Shown in pieces: positions 24,072 through 33,459 of a DNA stretch of 38,312 nucleotides. The notes beneath the pieces were generated by a model. It saw only the letters and a program-made list of their open reading frames with translations, was not told the DNA's origin and made no database searches. How positions within the stretch are numbered: position 1 is the stretch's first letter; every line of letters starts with the position of its first letter. The translations under genes were made by a program, and so were the position numbers. Source of the DNA: SIG603 sp964369415 (GTDB taxonomy: Bacteria > Bacillota > Clostridia > Oscillospirales > Acutalibacteraceae); NCBI GenBank assembly GCA_964369415.1, contig CAYJFP010000021.1, positions 1-38,312 on the forward strand. The letters run 5' to 3'.

Positions 24072-24078
24072 GTGGCAA

Positions 24079-24855
24079 TTATATGCTGATTATTTGTCTT
24101 TTTTTATTGTAAAGTGTCTTTGATCCAAGATAAAGCGATACAAAACACGATAGGCAAATCACTGTAGCTATGATAATCATTATTCCGATTTGATAAAGAA
24201 TCGCCGTCGTCGGTATCGTGCCCGACAAAATTTGCCCTGTCATCATTCCAGGCAGTGAAACGATTCCCATTCCCACCATAGAATTCAGTGTTGGTAAAAT
24301 TGCGGTTTCAAGCGCCTGCCTTACAAATGGGATAAGTATTTTTGGGGACGAAACTCCTATAGATGTCAATGCGGATATTTTTCGCCTTTGCTCTTTTATA
24401 CTTTCTCGAAAAGTTTTTAGTGCTAGGGTCATTCCTGTCATCATGTTTCCCATTACCATTCCAGAAATTGGTATCACATACTGGGCGTTTAGCATGTCTT
24501 GTCCTACTATTATGACCACAAAGAACAACACAAAAACTATCCCACATGTCGCCATTGAAACAGCTATGATTATTTTGAATTTTCTATTTAATTCTTTGTT
24601 CTTTGAAAAAACTCGCCAAACACTAAACCCCACCATTATCACTAGATACGAGACTGTAAATAACGGGTGTGGATTTTCAAAAATATATGTAAGTAAAAAT
24701 CCAGCTATTATCAGCTGAACGGTCATTCTTACCGAGCCTATTATCAATAATTTAAGCTGATTTACGCCACATTTTTTCATTATAATTCCGACTATTACAA
24801 GAAGTATATACACTATGGAAAACTGCAAAACTCCAAGCTCTGCTACATCATTCAC
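24079..24855 (-). CDS. fetB: FetB-type ABC transporter permease
   Basis: A 258-aa membrane protein of the FetB/UPF0014 family, with about seven transmembrane helices and the hallmarks IGSVRMTVQL, PISGMVMGNMMTGMTLAL and PGMMTGQILSG. In E. coli FetAB exports iron and protects against iron-linked oxidative stress. The length is normal. The ATG overlaps the fetA stop by 4 nt, so permease and ATPase are coupled. The substrate here is inferred from family membership only. Confidence 0.93.
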   Translation of the reverse strand: MNDVAELGVLQFSIVYILLVIVGIIMKKCGVNQLKLLIIGSVRMTVQLIIAGFLLTYIFENPHPLFTVSYLVIMVGFSVWRVFSKNKELNRKFKIIIAVSMATCGIVFVLFFVVIIVGQDMLNAQYVIPISGMVMGNMMTGMTLALKTFRESIKEQRRKISALTSIGVSSPKILIPFVRQALETAILPTLNSMVGMGIVSLPGMMTGQILSGTIPTTAILYQIGIMIIIATVICLSCFVSLYLGSKTLYNKKRQIISI

Positions 24856-25475
24856 TGTTTATCCCTCCTGTCAAATTTAATGATTCTATCGGCAAATTCA
24901 TCTGAAAGTTCATCGCTATGACAAATGATAAGTGCAGTTATCGAGTTGCTTTTACAAAAGTTCTTTAAACTCTCCAAAAGCACTCTTGCGGTCTTACTAT
25001 CAAGCGCCGAGGTAGGCTCGTCAAGGAGTAAAACTTTAGGCAAAAACGAAAGACAAGTGGCAAGAAAAACCCTCTGTCTCTCTCCTCCTGACAGTTCGGT
25101 ACAGTTTTTGTCTAGTTCAAAATTCGCCTTGCACACCGATAGATATTCTTTCATTTTTTCTTCACTTATAAGCTTTTCTTCTCTATATTCATAGAAGAGT
25201 TTGAAGTTTTCTTTAATGCTTAAATCGAACAAAAAGACATCTTGTGTCGCAAGCAAAACTTTTTTTCTGTACTCGAGCACGTCTAAATCTAAAATATTTT
25301 TGCCTTCAAAAAATATTTCGCCCTCTGAAGGCAAAACACTTGCATTTAGCATTTTTAGGTACGTGCTTTTTCCACATCCGCTTTCACCTACTAAAAAACA
25401 AAACTCGCCTTTTTTAATATCTAAATCCTTGTATTTAATAATATCAAGAAATCTTAAGTTTTTTGTGACTATCAT
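24852..25475 (-). CDS. fetA: FetA-type ABC transporter ATP-binding protein
   Basis: A 207-aa ABC ATPase. Walker A is GESGCGKST (about residue 33), the Q-loop is in LLATQDVFLF, the signature LSGGERQR, Walker B LLLDEPTSALD, and the H-loop His lies in IICHSDEL. It is the partner of the FetB-type permease immediately downstream and shares the padR promoter, 16 nt behind that gene. Confidence 0.94.
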   Translation of the reverse strand: MIVTKNLRFLDIIKYKDLDIKKGEFCFLVGESGCGKSTYLKMLNASVLPSEGEIFFEGKNILDLDVLEYRKKVLLATQDVFLFDLSIKENFKLFYEYREEKLISEEKMKEYLSVCKANFELDKNCTELSGGERQRVFLATCLSFLPKVLLLDEPTSALDSKTARVLLESLKNFCKSNSITALIICHSDELSDEFADRIIKFDRRDKQ

Positions 25476-25491
25476 TTAAACCAAACCTTTC

Positions 25492-25800
25492 TCATATATT
25501 TGGAATTTCAGAGAGCTCTTTAATTTTCTTTTTCGCTTCCTTTAAAACCTTTTTTCCCTTTGGCGTTATGTGATAATACTTTCTTATTTTTCCGTTAATT
25601 GTAACCTTTTCAGTCTCTAAAAGCCCATCTTTCTCGAGCCCGTGAAATATAGGGTACATCGTTCCCGCCGTCATGTCGTATCCATGATTTTTCAGCTCCT
25701 CTATCATCCACGATCCGTAAATAGGTTCTTTTTTTGCATGATAGAGTATGTGAACTTGAATAAATGCTAAAAATATTTTTCTAAGTAATGGTTCCTGCAT
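25492..25800 (-). CDS. PadR family transcriptional regulator
   Basis: A small winged-helix repressor of 102 aa (PadR-s1 type): YGSWMIEELKNHGYDMTAGTMYPIFHGLEKDGLLE is the DNA-binding part in residues about 27-62, followed by the wing (INGKIRKYYHITPKG) and a C-terminal dimerisation helix. The ATG has a perfect AGGAGGA 7 nt upstream. It is the first gene of the padR-fetA-fetB operon and probably autoregulates it through the symmetric site at 25826-25840. The inducing signal is unknown. Confidence 0.95.
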   Translation of the reverse strand: MQEPLLRKIFLAFIQVHILYHAKKEPIYGSWMIEELKNHGYDMTAGTMYPIFHGLEKDGLLETEKVTINGKIRKYYHITPKGKKVLKEAKKKIKELSEIPNI

Positions 25801-25825
25801 ATAAAAATCCTCCTATGTGTTTTTG

Positions 25826-25840
25826 TATTGAATGTCAATA
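25826..25840 (-). promoter_or_regulatory. Candidate PadR operator
   Basis: A perfect 6-bp inverted repeat, TATTGA-CAT-TCAATA, just downstream of the expected transcription start and 25 nt before the padR ATG. Its place suits repression by the first gene product; binding is inferred. Confidence 0.5.
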
Positions 25841-25860
25841 TCGAATTTCTGTATAGAAGG

Positions 25861-25889
25861 ATTGTATCACATTATTTTTTAACAGTCAA
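25861..25889 (-). promoter_or_regulatory. Sigma-A promoter of padR-fetA-fetB
   Basis: Minus strand: -35 TTGACT (25889-25884), a 17-nt spacer and -10 TACAAT (25866-25861). A near-consensus match. Confidence 0.85.
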
Positions 25890-25922
25890 GACTTAAAACT
25901 ACAAAACATGGTAACTATTAAG

Positions 25923-25960
25923 GTAAAAAAATAAACTCCCACCATAAATAGTGAGAGTTT
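25923..25960 (-). terminator. Intrinsic terminator of the long uvr operon
   Basis: Minus strand: AAACTCTCAC pairs with GTGGGAGTTT (arms 25960-25951 and 25942-25933, one G-T wobble), loop of 8 nt, followed by ATTTTTTTA. It ends the operon that starts near 36880. Confidence 0.9.
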
Positions 25961-25972
25961 CTTTCTTATCTG

Positions 25973-26497
25973 CTACTGAGCATACGCTTTTATTTTGTCA
26001 GTTAATTTAGGTGAAAGCTTGAGATATATTTCATAAAAGTCATCATCGTTATGAGCGTACAAAGTTTCACTTTCATTTCGTTCCATCAGCCAATCACTGA
26101 TAATCATTAAATCGGAAATAATTAGATTTACATCATATTCAAATCCATCCTCGCTACCGACTGAGCTTAGAACATATTCTTCAAGCGCCGATATATAAAA
26201 ATCTATAACCGCACCGTACTCCATACTATGTGTCGTTTCACTCACGCTTTCATAATATTGCACCGAAGAATTAAGCTCTTCTATGGCGTAAAACACCTGG
26301 TTTACTGTCGGATTATCATCCTCTAAACCATGCACCGCATTAGAAAACGAAACCTGATAATTATTTATAGTTGTTTGGTTTTCGGCATAGTTCATTTGCT
26401 TTTCGTTGTTCAATTCATTCACTAAATACACCGAGAAAGTTACGGAAACAATCGATACTACTAAGAGTACAAACGTCATGACTTTCCACTTTTTCAT
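25973..26497 (-). CDS. Membrane-anchored protein of unknown function
   Basis: I do not recognise this family. From the ATG at 26497 (AGGTG 8 nt upstream; a GTG at 26506 is in frame) it is 174 aa: a short basic start, one hydrophobic helix (about residues 8-27) and an acidic, mostly helical extracytoplasmic part with many Tyr, Asn and Glu and no Cys. The helix could be a signal anchor. It follows uvrA by about 25 nt and shares its terminator; no link to DNA repair is evident from its sequence. Confidence 0.8.
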   Translation of the reverse strand: MKKWKVMTFVLLVVSIVSVTFSVYLVNELNNEKQMNYAENQTTINNYQVSFSNAVHGLEDDNPTVNQVFYAIEELNSSVQYYESVSETTHSMEYGAVIDFYISALEEYVLSSVGSEDGFEYDVNLIISDLMIISDWLMERNESETLYAHNDDDFYEIYLKLSPKLTDKIKAYAQ

Positions 26498-26522
26498 CTT
26501 TACCACACCTCATACTAACAAA

Positions 26523-29339
26523 CTATTTTAGCAATTTTTTAAGATACATTCCCGTGTATGACTTTTTGCTTTTTGCAATTTTTTCTGGAGTTCCACTGGC
26601 GATAATTTCTCCGCCTTTATCTCCTCCTTCAGGACCTAAGTCAATTATATAGTCGGCAGTTTTGATTAAATCTAAGTTGTGCTCGATTACTAAAACCGTG
26701 TTTCCCGTATCGACTAAAGTTTGAAGCACTTCTATCAATTTGTGAACGTCCGCTATGTGAAGTCCTGTTGTCGGCTCGTCGAGTATATAAATCGTTTTTC
26801 CAGTCGCCCTTTTGGAAAGTTCTGTCGCAAGCTTCACCCTTTGTGCTTCACCGCCCGAAAGTGTTGTCGAAGACTGCCCAATTTTGATATAGTCAAGTCC
26901 TACATCAAAAAGCGTTTGCAGCTTTCTTTTTAGTTTTGGAATGTCCGCAAAAAATTCAAGTCCTTCTTCTACCGTCATCTCGAGCACATCGTGAATCGTT
27001 TTGCCCTTGTACTTTACTTCAAGAGTTTCCCTGTTGTATCTTTTGCCCTTACACACGTCGCAAGTCACATAGACATCGGGCAAAAAGTGCATTTCAATTT
27101 TGAGTATTCCGTCACCTTGACAAGATTCACACCTACCGCCTTTTACATTAAATGAGAATCTGCCTGGGCCAAAACCTCTGATTTTAGCCTCCTTTGTCGA
27201 TGAAAAAAGCTCTCTAATATCGGTAAAAAGACCAGTATATGTCGCTGGATTTGAACGAGGTGTCCTACCAATCGGACTTTGATTTATATCAATAACTTTA
27301 TCAAGAAATTCAGTTCCTTCGATTTCTTTATGCTTTCCACAAACCGCCTTTGCGCCATTTAGAACAACAGAAAGCTTCTTGTACAAAATCTCATTTATAA
27401 GTGAGGATTTTCCAGAACCCGAAACACCTGTTACCGCCACAAAAGTACCAAGCGGTATTTCAGCGCTTACATTCTTAAGATTGTTATGCGAAGCGCCGAT
27501 TATTTTAAGCTTATTGCCGTTTCCTTCTCTTCTTTTTTCTGGCAATTCTACACTTTTTTTGCCACTTAAATACTGCCCTGTTACAGAATTTTTGCACTTC
27601 ATAATTCCGTTTACACTACCGTTATAAACGACATTTCCGCCGTGAATTCCCGCACCTGGACCTATGTCAATAATGTGGTCGGCTTCAACCATCGTGTCTT
27701 CATCGTGCTCGACGACTATTACAGTGTTGCCCAAATCCCTAAGTCTTTTTAAAGTCGCCAAAAGCTTGTGATTGTCCCTTTGATGAAGACCTATGCTGGG
27801 CTCGTCAAGAATATATAAAACCCCCATGAGTGACGAGCCGATATTTGTCGCAAGCCTTATCCTTTGGCTTTCACCACCTGAAAGTGTTCCCGACGACCTT
27901 GAAAGTGTGAGATATTCAAGTCCTACGCTTTGTAGAAAGCCTAGTCTTTCCTTGATTTCCTTTATTATCGGCTCTGAAATAATGGAATTTCTTTCTGAAA
28001 ACTCAAGTTTATCAACAAAATTTAGAGACTCACTTACCGACATTGTGCAAAAATCGCTAATATTTATATCTCCAACTGTAACGGATAAAGCCTCTGGCGA
28101 AAGCCTTTTTCCACCGCATTTATCGCATGGAATAGCACTCATATACGCTTCAATTTCTTCCTTAATCCAGTTACTTTGTGTCTCTCTGAATCTTCTTTCA
28201 AGATTATTGATTATGCCTTCAAACGGTGCTTCGTAATTTCCGCTGCCGTACTCATTTTCTCTATGGAGTTTAATTTTTTCGCCCTTTGTTCCGTAAAGCA
28301 AGATATCCACTATCTTATCGGGCAAATCCTTTATTGCTGTCTCGAGAGAAAAGCCGTAATGCTCAGAAAGACCTTTCATATACATGGCGGCAATCGTGCT
28401 TCCCTCCATTGCCCAACCGCTTGCTTTTAATCCACCTTTTGTGATGGATAATTTCTTATTTGGAAGTATCAATTCGGGGTCAATTCGCATAAAAACGCCA
28501 AGACCTGTACATTTTTCGCACGCACCGAATGGATTGTTGAACGAAAACATACGAGGACTTAAGTCCTGAATGCCGACTCCATGCTCAGGGCACGCATAGT
28601 TTTGCGAAAACGTGATGTCCTCTTCTTCGGTGTTCACTATTAAAATTCCGCCCGAAAGTCCCGTTGCAGTCTCGATAGAATCAGACAGTCTTGACCTTAT
28701 ATCTTCTTTAATCACAAGCCTATCCACTATTATTTCTATGCTATGTTTTTTGTTTTTTTCAAGCTTTGGCGTATCGTTTAAGTCGTAGTTAAGGCCATCC
28801 ACTCTAACTCTTACAAAGCCGCTTTTTTTCGCCGCTTCAAACTCTTTTACATGCTCTCCTTTTCTTCCTATTACCACCGGAGCAAGAATTTGAATTCTAG
28901 TTTTTTCTGGTAATTTTAACACTCTATCCACTATTTGATCAACCGTTTGACGGCTTATTTCTTTTCCGCAAATCGGACAATGTGGCGTTCCGACTCTTGC
29001 GTATAAAAGCCTTAAGTAATCGTAAATTTCTGTTACCGTACCGACTGTTGAACGTGGATTTTTCGATGTGGTTTTTTGGTCGATAGAAATAGCGGGCGAA
29101 AGCCCCTCTATATAATCGACATCTGGTTTTTCCATCTGCCCTAAAAACTGTCTTGCATACGAAGACAGCGACTCAACATATCGTCTTTGTCCTTCTGCAT
29201 ATATTGTATCAAAAGCAAGCGAGGACTTTCCAGAGCCTGAAAGACCCGTCAAAACCACCAATTTATCTCTTGGAATTTCTATGTCTATATTCTTTAAATT
29301 GTGCTCCCGTGCACCTTTTACCTTTATGGTTTTTGCCAT
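26523..29339 (-). CDS. uvrA: Excinuclease ABC subunit A
   Basis: The damage-sensing ATPase of nucleotide excision repair, acting as a dimer with UvrB. The 938-aa protein has two ABC modules: Walker A at about residue 31 (GLSGSGKSS) and about 640 (GVSGSGKSS), each with an LSGGE signature and a Walker B (ILDEPS, ILDEPT). Zinc-binding Cys clusters are present (CPICGKEI; CEKCTG; CDKCGG; CESCQG and CDVCKG). The length is normal. It lies 14 nt after uvrB. uvrC is not in this window. Confidence 0.99.
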   Translation of the reverse strand: MAKTIKVKGAREHNLKNIDIEIPRDKLVVLTGLSGSGKSSLAFDTIYAEGQRRYVESLSSYARQFLGQMEKPDVDYIEGLSPAISIDQKTTSKNPRSTVGTVTEIYDYLRLLYARVGTPHCPICGKEISRQTVDQIVDRVLKLPEKTRIQILAPVVIGRKGEHVKEFEAAKKSGFVRVRVDGLNYDLNDTPKLEKNKKHSIEIIVDRLVIKEDIRSRLSDSIETATGLSGGILIVNTEEEDITFSQNYACPEHGVGIQDLSPRMFSFNNPFGACEKCTGLGVFMRIDPELILPNKKLSITKGGLKASGWAMEGSTIAAMYMKGLSEHYGFSLETAIKDLPDKIVDILLYGTKGEKIKLHRENEYGSGNYEAPFEGIINNLERRFRETQSNWIKEEIEAYMSAIPCDKCGGKRLSPEALSVTVGDINISDFCTMSVSESLNFVDKLEFSERNSIISEPIIKEIKERLGFLQSVGLEYLTLSRSSGTLSGGESQRIRLATNIGSSLMGVLYILDEPSIGLHQRDNHKLLATLKRLRDLGNTVIVVEHDEDTMVEADHIIDIGPGAGIHGGNVVYNGSVNGIMKCKNSVTGQYLSGKKSVELPEKRREGNGNKLKIIGASHNNLKNVSAEIPLGTFVAVTGVSGSGKSSLINEILYKKLSVVLNGAKAVCGKHKEIEGTEFLDKVIDINQSPIGRTPRSNPATYTGLFTDIRELFSSTKEAKIRGFGPGRFSFNVKGGRCESCQGDGILKIEMHFLPDVYVTCDVCKGKRYNRETLEVKYKGKTIHDVLEMTVEEGLEFFADIPKLKRKLQTLFDVGLDYIKIGQSSTTLSGGEAQRVKLATELSKRATGKTIYILDEPTTGLHIADVHKLIEVLQTLVDTGNTVLVIEHNLDLIKTADYIIDLGPEGGDKGGEIIASGTPEKIAKSKKSYTGMYLKKLLK

Positions 29340-29353
29340 TTTGTTTTACCTCT

Positions 29354-31303
29354 CTATGACTGTAGTTCCTTTATTTTATCTCTTAAAAATGCAGCATGTT
29401 CAAACTCAAGCAGTTTTGCTGCCACTTTCATTTCCTTTGTGTACTGTTCTATTAGTTGCCTTTTTTCGAGCGCACTTATCTTTCTCTTCGGCTTTTTATC
29501 GTCTTTATGAACCGAAATTTCAAGAATTTCACTTACTTTTTTATTTATCGTCTTTGGTGTAATTCCATTTTCCTTGTTGTATTTTTCCTGTATTTCTCTT
29601 CTTCTAAAAGTTTCATTTATCGCAATTTCCATTGAAGATGTAACCGTGTCAGCGTACATTATTACCTTGCCCTCTTCGTTTCTTGCCGCCCTTCCTATGG
29701 TTTGAATTAACGACCTTCTGCTTCTTAAAAATCCTTCTTTATCCGCATCTAAAATTGCGACAAGGCTGACTTCTGGAATATCCAAACCCTCTCTTAAAAG
29801 GTTTATTCCGACCAAAACATCGAATTCACCAAGTCTTAAATCCCTTATAATTTCCATTCTTTCAACCGTGTCGATATCGTAGTGCATATACTTTACTTTT
29901 ATCTTAAAATCGGTTAAATATGTGGTTAAATCTTCTGCCATTTTCTTTGTAAGAGTGGTGATTAGCACCCTTTCTTTTTTCTCTACTCGAATATTAATTT
30001 CTGAAATCAAGTCGTCTATCTGCCCGTCTATCGGACGCACTTCGATTAAAGGATCAAGTAGTCCTGTCGGCCTTATAACTTGTTCAGCAATCAAAGCCGA
30101 CTTTTCAGTTTCAAAGTCCCCAGGAGTGGCGCTTACGAACACAACTTGATTGATTTTATCGTAAAATTCATCGAAATTAAGCGGTCTATTGTCAAGAGCC
30201 GATGGCAATCTGAAGCCGTAATCTATAAGCTGCTCTTTTCTTGCCCTATCTCCTGCATACATCGCCCTAGTTTGCGGCAGTGTAACGTGAGATTCATCCA
30301 CAAAAAACAAGAAATCTTCAGGAAAATAGTCAAAAAGCGTATAGGGTATCGAACCAGGTGGTCTACCCGACATTACTCTTGAGTAGTTCTCTATACCCTT
30401 ACAAAACCCTATTTCTCTTAATAGTTCTATGTCGTATTTTGTCCTTTGTTCTATCCTTTGCGCTTCTACCAATTTACCTTCTGATTTAAAAAGCTCCACT
30501 CTTTCTTCCATTTCTCGTTGAAGCTCTGCAAGCGCCGATTCTAGTTTCTCAGGCGGCACGATATAGTGAGATGCGGGATAAATCGCAGCATGTTTAATTT
30601 CTGAAACCACTTCACCTGTTAGTGGAATGATTTCACTGATTCTGTCTATTTCATCTCCAAAGAATTCGACTCTTATCGCCTTATCTCCCGAGCCTGCGGG
30701 AAATATTTCCACCACGTCTCCCCTTACCCTAAACTTGTTTCTGACAAAATTAACATCGTTTCTCTCATACTGAATTTCCACGAGTTTTAAGAGTAAATCG
30801 TCTCTGCTTTTTTCCATTCCAGGTCTTAGTGAGACCACCATCGTTCTATAGTCAATCGGGTTACCAAGTGAGTATATGCATGACACACTGGCAACTATTA
30901 TGACGTCTCGCCTTTCCGAAAGTGCCAAGGTGGCACTATGCCTTAATTTATCTATTTCATCATTAATAGCCGAGTCTTTTTCTATATAAGTATCGGTGTG
31001 TGCAATGTATGCTTCTGGCTGATAATAATCGTAGTACGAGACAAAGTATTCCACCGAGTTATCTGGAAAAAACTCCTTAAACTCCGAACAAAGCTGCGCC
31101 GCAAGCGTTTTATTATGTGCTAAAACAAGCGTCGGCCTTTGCAGTCTTTCGATTACATTCGCCATTGTAAAAGTTTTACCCGAACCTGTTACACCCAAAA
31201 GAGTTTGCTCTTTATTCCCTTCATTTATCGAATTTACTATCTTATCTATCGCCTCGGGTTGGTCACCCATCGGCTTATATTTTGACTTCAAATTAAATTT
31301 CAT
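29354..31303 (-). CDS. uvrB: Excinuclease ABC subunit B
   Basis: UvrB verifies DNA damage and recruits UvrC. The 649-aa helicase-fold protein has Walker A GVTGSGKTF (near residue 38), the beta-hairpin YYDYYQPEAY that inserts into the helix, DESH-type Walker B, motifs V/VI (GLDIPEVSL, QTIGRAAR), and the C-terminal UVR motif that binds UvrC. The start is ATG 31303, with GGAG 7 nt upstream and the family MKF start; a GTG at 31321 is in frame. Its first 11 nt overlap the end of radC. Confidence 0.99.
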   Translation of the reverse strand: MKFNLKSKYKPMGDQPEAIDKIVNSINEGNKEQTLLGVTGSGKTFTMANVIERLQRPTLVLAHNKTLAAQLCSEFKEFFPDNSVEYFVSYYDYYQPEAYIAHTDTYIEKDSAINDEIDKLRHSATLALSERRDVIIVASVSCIYSLGNPIDYRTMVVSLRPGMEKSRDDLLLKLVEIQYERNDVNFVRNKFRVRGDVVEIFPAGSGDKAIRVEFFGDEIDRISEIIPLTGEVVSEIKHAAIYPASHYIVPPEKLESALAELQREMEERVELFKSEGKLVEAQRIEQRTKYDIELLREIGFCKGIENYSRVMSGRPPGSIPYTLFDYFPEDFLFFVDESHVTLPQTRAMYAGDRARKEQLIDYGFRLPSALDNRPLNFDEFYDKINQVVFVSATPGDFETEKSALIAEQVIRPTGLLDPLIEVRPIDGQIDDLISEINIRVEKKERVLITTLTKKMAEDLTTYLTDFKIKVKYMHYDIDTVERMEIIRDLRLGEFDVLVGINLLREGLDIPEVSLVAILDADKEGFLRSRRSLIQTIGRAARNEEGKVIMYADTVTSSMEIAINETFRRREIQEKYNKENGITPKTINKKVSEILEISVHKDDKKPKRKISALEKRQLIEQYTKEMKVAAKLLEFEHAAFLRDKIKELQS

Positions 31304-32015
31304 TCTCAAGCTCCAGTTCACTTTCAGCCGACATGGCTTCTAAAATTAGACTCTTTCTAAAATTGTCGGTGGCTCTAACTATATCAGAAATCCAACCGCT
31401 CTTTTTCATCGAAGTATAAGAGTCCTCGGTAAATACTATGTGGTCTTCTAAATTCATGTACAAAGATTCAAGCGCTATTTGAAGCTCTTTAGTCGCAACT
31501 ACGTCATTTCTTGACGGCGCCGGACTACCACCTGTGTGATTATGTGCTATAAACGCGGTTTGCGCATCATAATTTATGCAAAGTGCAATCAAATCTTTTA
31601 TATAAAGCGGCACATGCGTTATCGAACCCTTAAAAATAATGTCATTAAAGACTATTTGCCCCTTTGAATTCAACAGCATAGCCACTAGGCATTCTCTGTT
31701 CATCCCGATAAATTTCGGCCTCATATTTGAAATTGCCGAGTTTACATCAAACACTCTTTTAGAGCTTTTCTGCATGTCATCTACATAGTATCTTGCAAAA
31801 TCGGGGATAGATTTTAAATATTTAGCAGTTTTCTCGTCCATTCCACGAATTTTCAATATATCTTCTATCGGTGCGTTCAAGGCTCTTGAAAATCCACCAA
31901 ACTTACTGATTAACTTTTTGGCAAGGTCGTTAGAATTTTCCCTTTCGGCAAAACTTTCTAAAAGCAGTTCCATCATTTCTGTTTGACTTAAACTTTCCTT
32001 TTTCATTCTATCCAT
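31293..32015 (-). CDS. radC: RadC family protein (JAB/MPN domain)
   Basis: A 240-aa RadC-like protein: an N-terminal helix-hairpin-helix part (LISKFGGFSRAL, KIRGMDEKTAKYL; about residues 35-75) and a C-terminal JAMM metalloprotease-like domain (about 100-220) with HNHTGGSPAPSRND. The metal ligands are in place. The name implies DNA repair, but the molecular activity of RadC is unsettled. ATG 32015 has AAGGGGTG 5 nt upstream. Its 3' end overlaps uvrB, an unusual pairing that suggests coupled translation. Confidence 0.94.
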   Translation of the reverse strand: MDRMKKESLSQTEMMELLLESFAERENSNDLAKKLISKFGGFSRALNAPIEDILKIRGMDEKTAKYLKSIPDFARYYVDDMQKSSKRVFDVNSAISNMRPKFIGMNRECLVAMLLNSKGQIVFNDIIFKGSITHVPLYIKDLIALCINYDAQTAFIAHNHTGGSPAPSRNDVVATKELQIALESLYMNLEDHIVFTEDSYTSMKKSGWISDIVRATDNFRKSLILEAMSAESELELENEI

Positions 32016-32033
32016 AAACACACCCCTTTTCTT

Positions 32034-33422
32034 TTAATTTGATTGTTCTAATATAAAATCATTATACTGTTTTTGGTATTCTTCAAAATAGCGCTTAAAC
32101 CCTGCACTATATAGTTTATTTATCGCTTCTCCTATATTTTCTTCATAACTTTCTGCGCCTATTTTTATGGGATTAATCTCCTCAAGCACTACATTTTCTA
32201 AATTGGCCATTACGTTTTTAAGCCCTGTATCATCAAATCTAAAATAAGAACTATCCATAACCACCGCACTGCTATCGTATAAGCTTATTGCGTTTATATA
32301 TTCTAGACTTACAGATGTGTGATACCTTTTATATGGTGCATAAACTGTAAACACTTCATTTGGGAACCCGACATTATTTTTTGTAATTCTACCACTAGAA
32401 TCAAGACTGTAATCTACATCTTCTTCACCGTAGTGAAACGAATCATAAACTTCTCTATCAGAATAAAGTGCATTTAAAAACTCCATTGTTATAACATCTT
32501 TTTCTGATGTATTTGGTATGCAAAGTGCACCGCTACTGAGAGTATCTGTAAAAGTTAGTGGTGCTCTTCCGATGCTCTCAAACTTGATATTTTCGTTTGT
32601 GGCTGAGGTTTCACTGAAACCTTGAGACGGCAAAACACTTTGCGACTGTAATCCTTCTACCTCACCGCCCGTCAGAATATCTTCACTTATTAGTCCTGAT
32701 TCATAAAAATTCCTAAAGTATTCCGCGTCACTTTTAAATTCCTCTGACTCGTAAAAAGAACTTATATTATTGTCTTTGTCAATTTTAATAAGCCCAAGAT
32801 AATTTTCAACCGTAAAAGGATAAGTTTCATAAGTTCTGTGAAGCCAAGTCGGGATTCCAAAGGCACCATTAATCCATATTTTTCCGTCTGAATTCAATTC
32901 CACAATAGACAAAAGGATGTCATCGGTATCAAATTTTTCTGCTGAATTAGAAGTATATCCCATAGAATCATTAAAACCATTTAACGCCTTTTCCATAACG
33001 GGAATGCCTACCACTTGAGTGTTCACGCTCACTTTTTCCCAGTATTCTTCAGGAAAAAGTGCCCTTAACTCCTCTGTTATGACAAGCTCTTTTATGATTT
33101 CATTGTTCTTCATATACGACAGTTTAGGCATGTCCTGTGTATAATAAAACAAATCAAATTCTAAATCACTTTCTATCAAAAGTTCTATCTTTTCATCGTA
33201 GGTTTCTTCTGGATAAGTCCTAACTTCAATCCTGATATTTCTTTCGCTTAATACATTATTCACTTTCTCTGTCGAAACTTCTTTTTCGCCTGGCTGAATA
33301 AACAATATCGTGTTTTCCGTTGGCACTTCTACCTTAGTTTCCTCTATATTTTCTGTAGATTCACACGCTGACATGGCAAATAACATAATGATTGCCATAA
33401 AAATCACTCCAACTTTTTTCAC
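32034..33422 (-). CDS. Extracellular solute-binding-like lipoprotein
   Basis: A 462-aa predicted lipoprotein (lipobox MSAC, Cys20). The body resembles ABC sugar-binding proteins of the DUF3502/LplA kind: a C-terminal KRYFEEYQKQYNDF stretch, and an ALCIPNTSEK segment after which residues follow the two-lobe binding-protein pattern. No permease or ATPase gene is near, so it is either an orphan receptor or uses a transporter elsewhere. The start is GTG at 33422, needed for the basic n-region of the signal peptide; an ATG eight codons later has a better Shine-Dalgarno but would remove that region. Confidence 0.85.
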   Translation of the reverse strand: MKKVGVIFMAIIMLFAMSACESTENIEETKVEVPTENTILFIQPGEKEVSTEKVNNVLSERNIRIEVRTYPEETYDEKIELLIESDLEFDLFYYTQDMPKLSYMKNNEIIKELVITEELRALFPEEYWEKVSVNTQVVGIPVMEKALNGFNDSMGYTSNSAEKFDTDDILLSIVELNSDGKIWINGAFGIPTWLHRTYETYPFTVENYLGLIKIDKDNNISSFYESEEFKSDAEYFRNFYESGLISEDILTGGEVEGLQSQSVLPSQGFSETSATNENIKFESIGRAPLTFTDTLSSGALCIPNTSEKDVITMEFLNALYSDREVYDSFHYGEEDVDYSLDSSGRITKNNVGFPNEVFTVYAPYKRYHTSVSLEYINAISLYDSSAVVMDSSYFRFDDTGLKNVMANLENVVLEEINPIKIGAESYEENIGEAINKLYSAGFKRYFEEYQKQYNDFILEQSN

Positions 33423-33459
33423 CTGTCTTAACCATGCCTCTCTTTAAATTTTTGCTATT

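Noticed and set aside
23966..24078. Consensus promoter for the DUF5685 operon
   Set aside because: TTCAAC with TGTAAT at 18 nt is possible but too weak to claim; a sporulation-sigma promoter cannot be excluded.
24218..24718. 166-codon open frame on the plus strand
   Set aside because: It lies wholly inside fetB on the other strand, has no ribosome site, and its sequence is the antisense of transmembrane helices.
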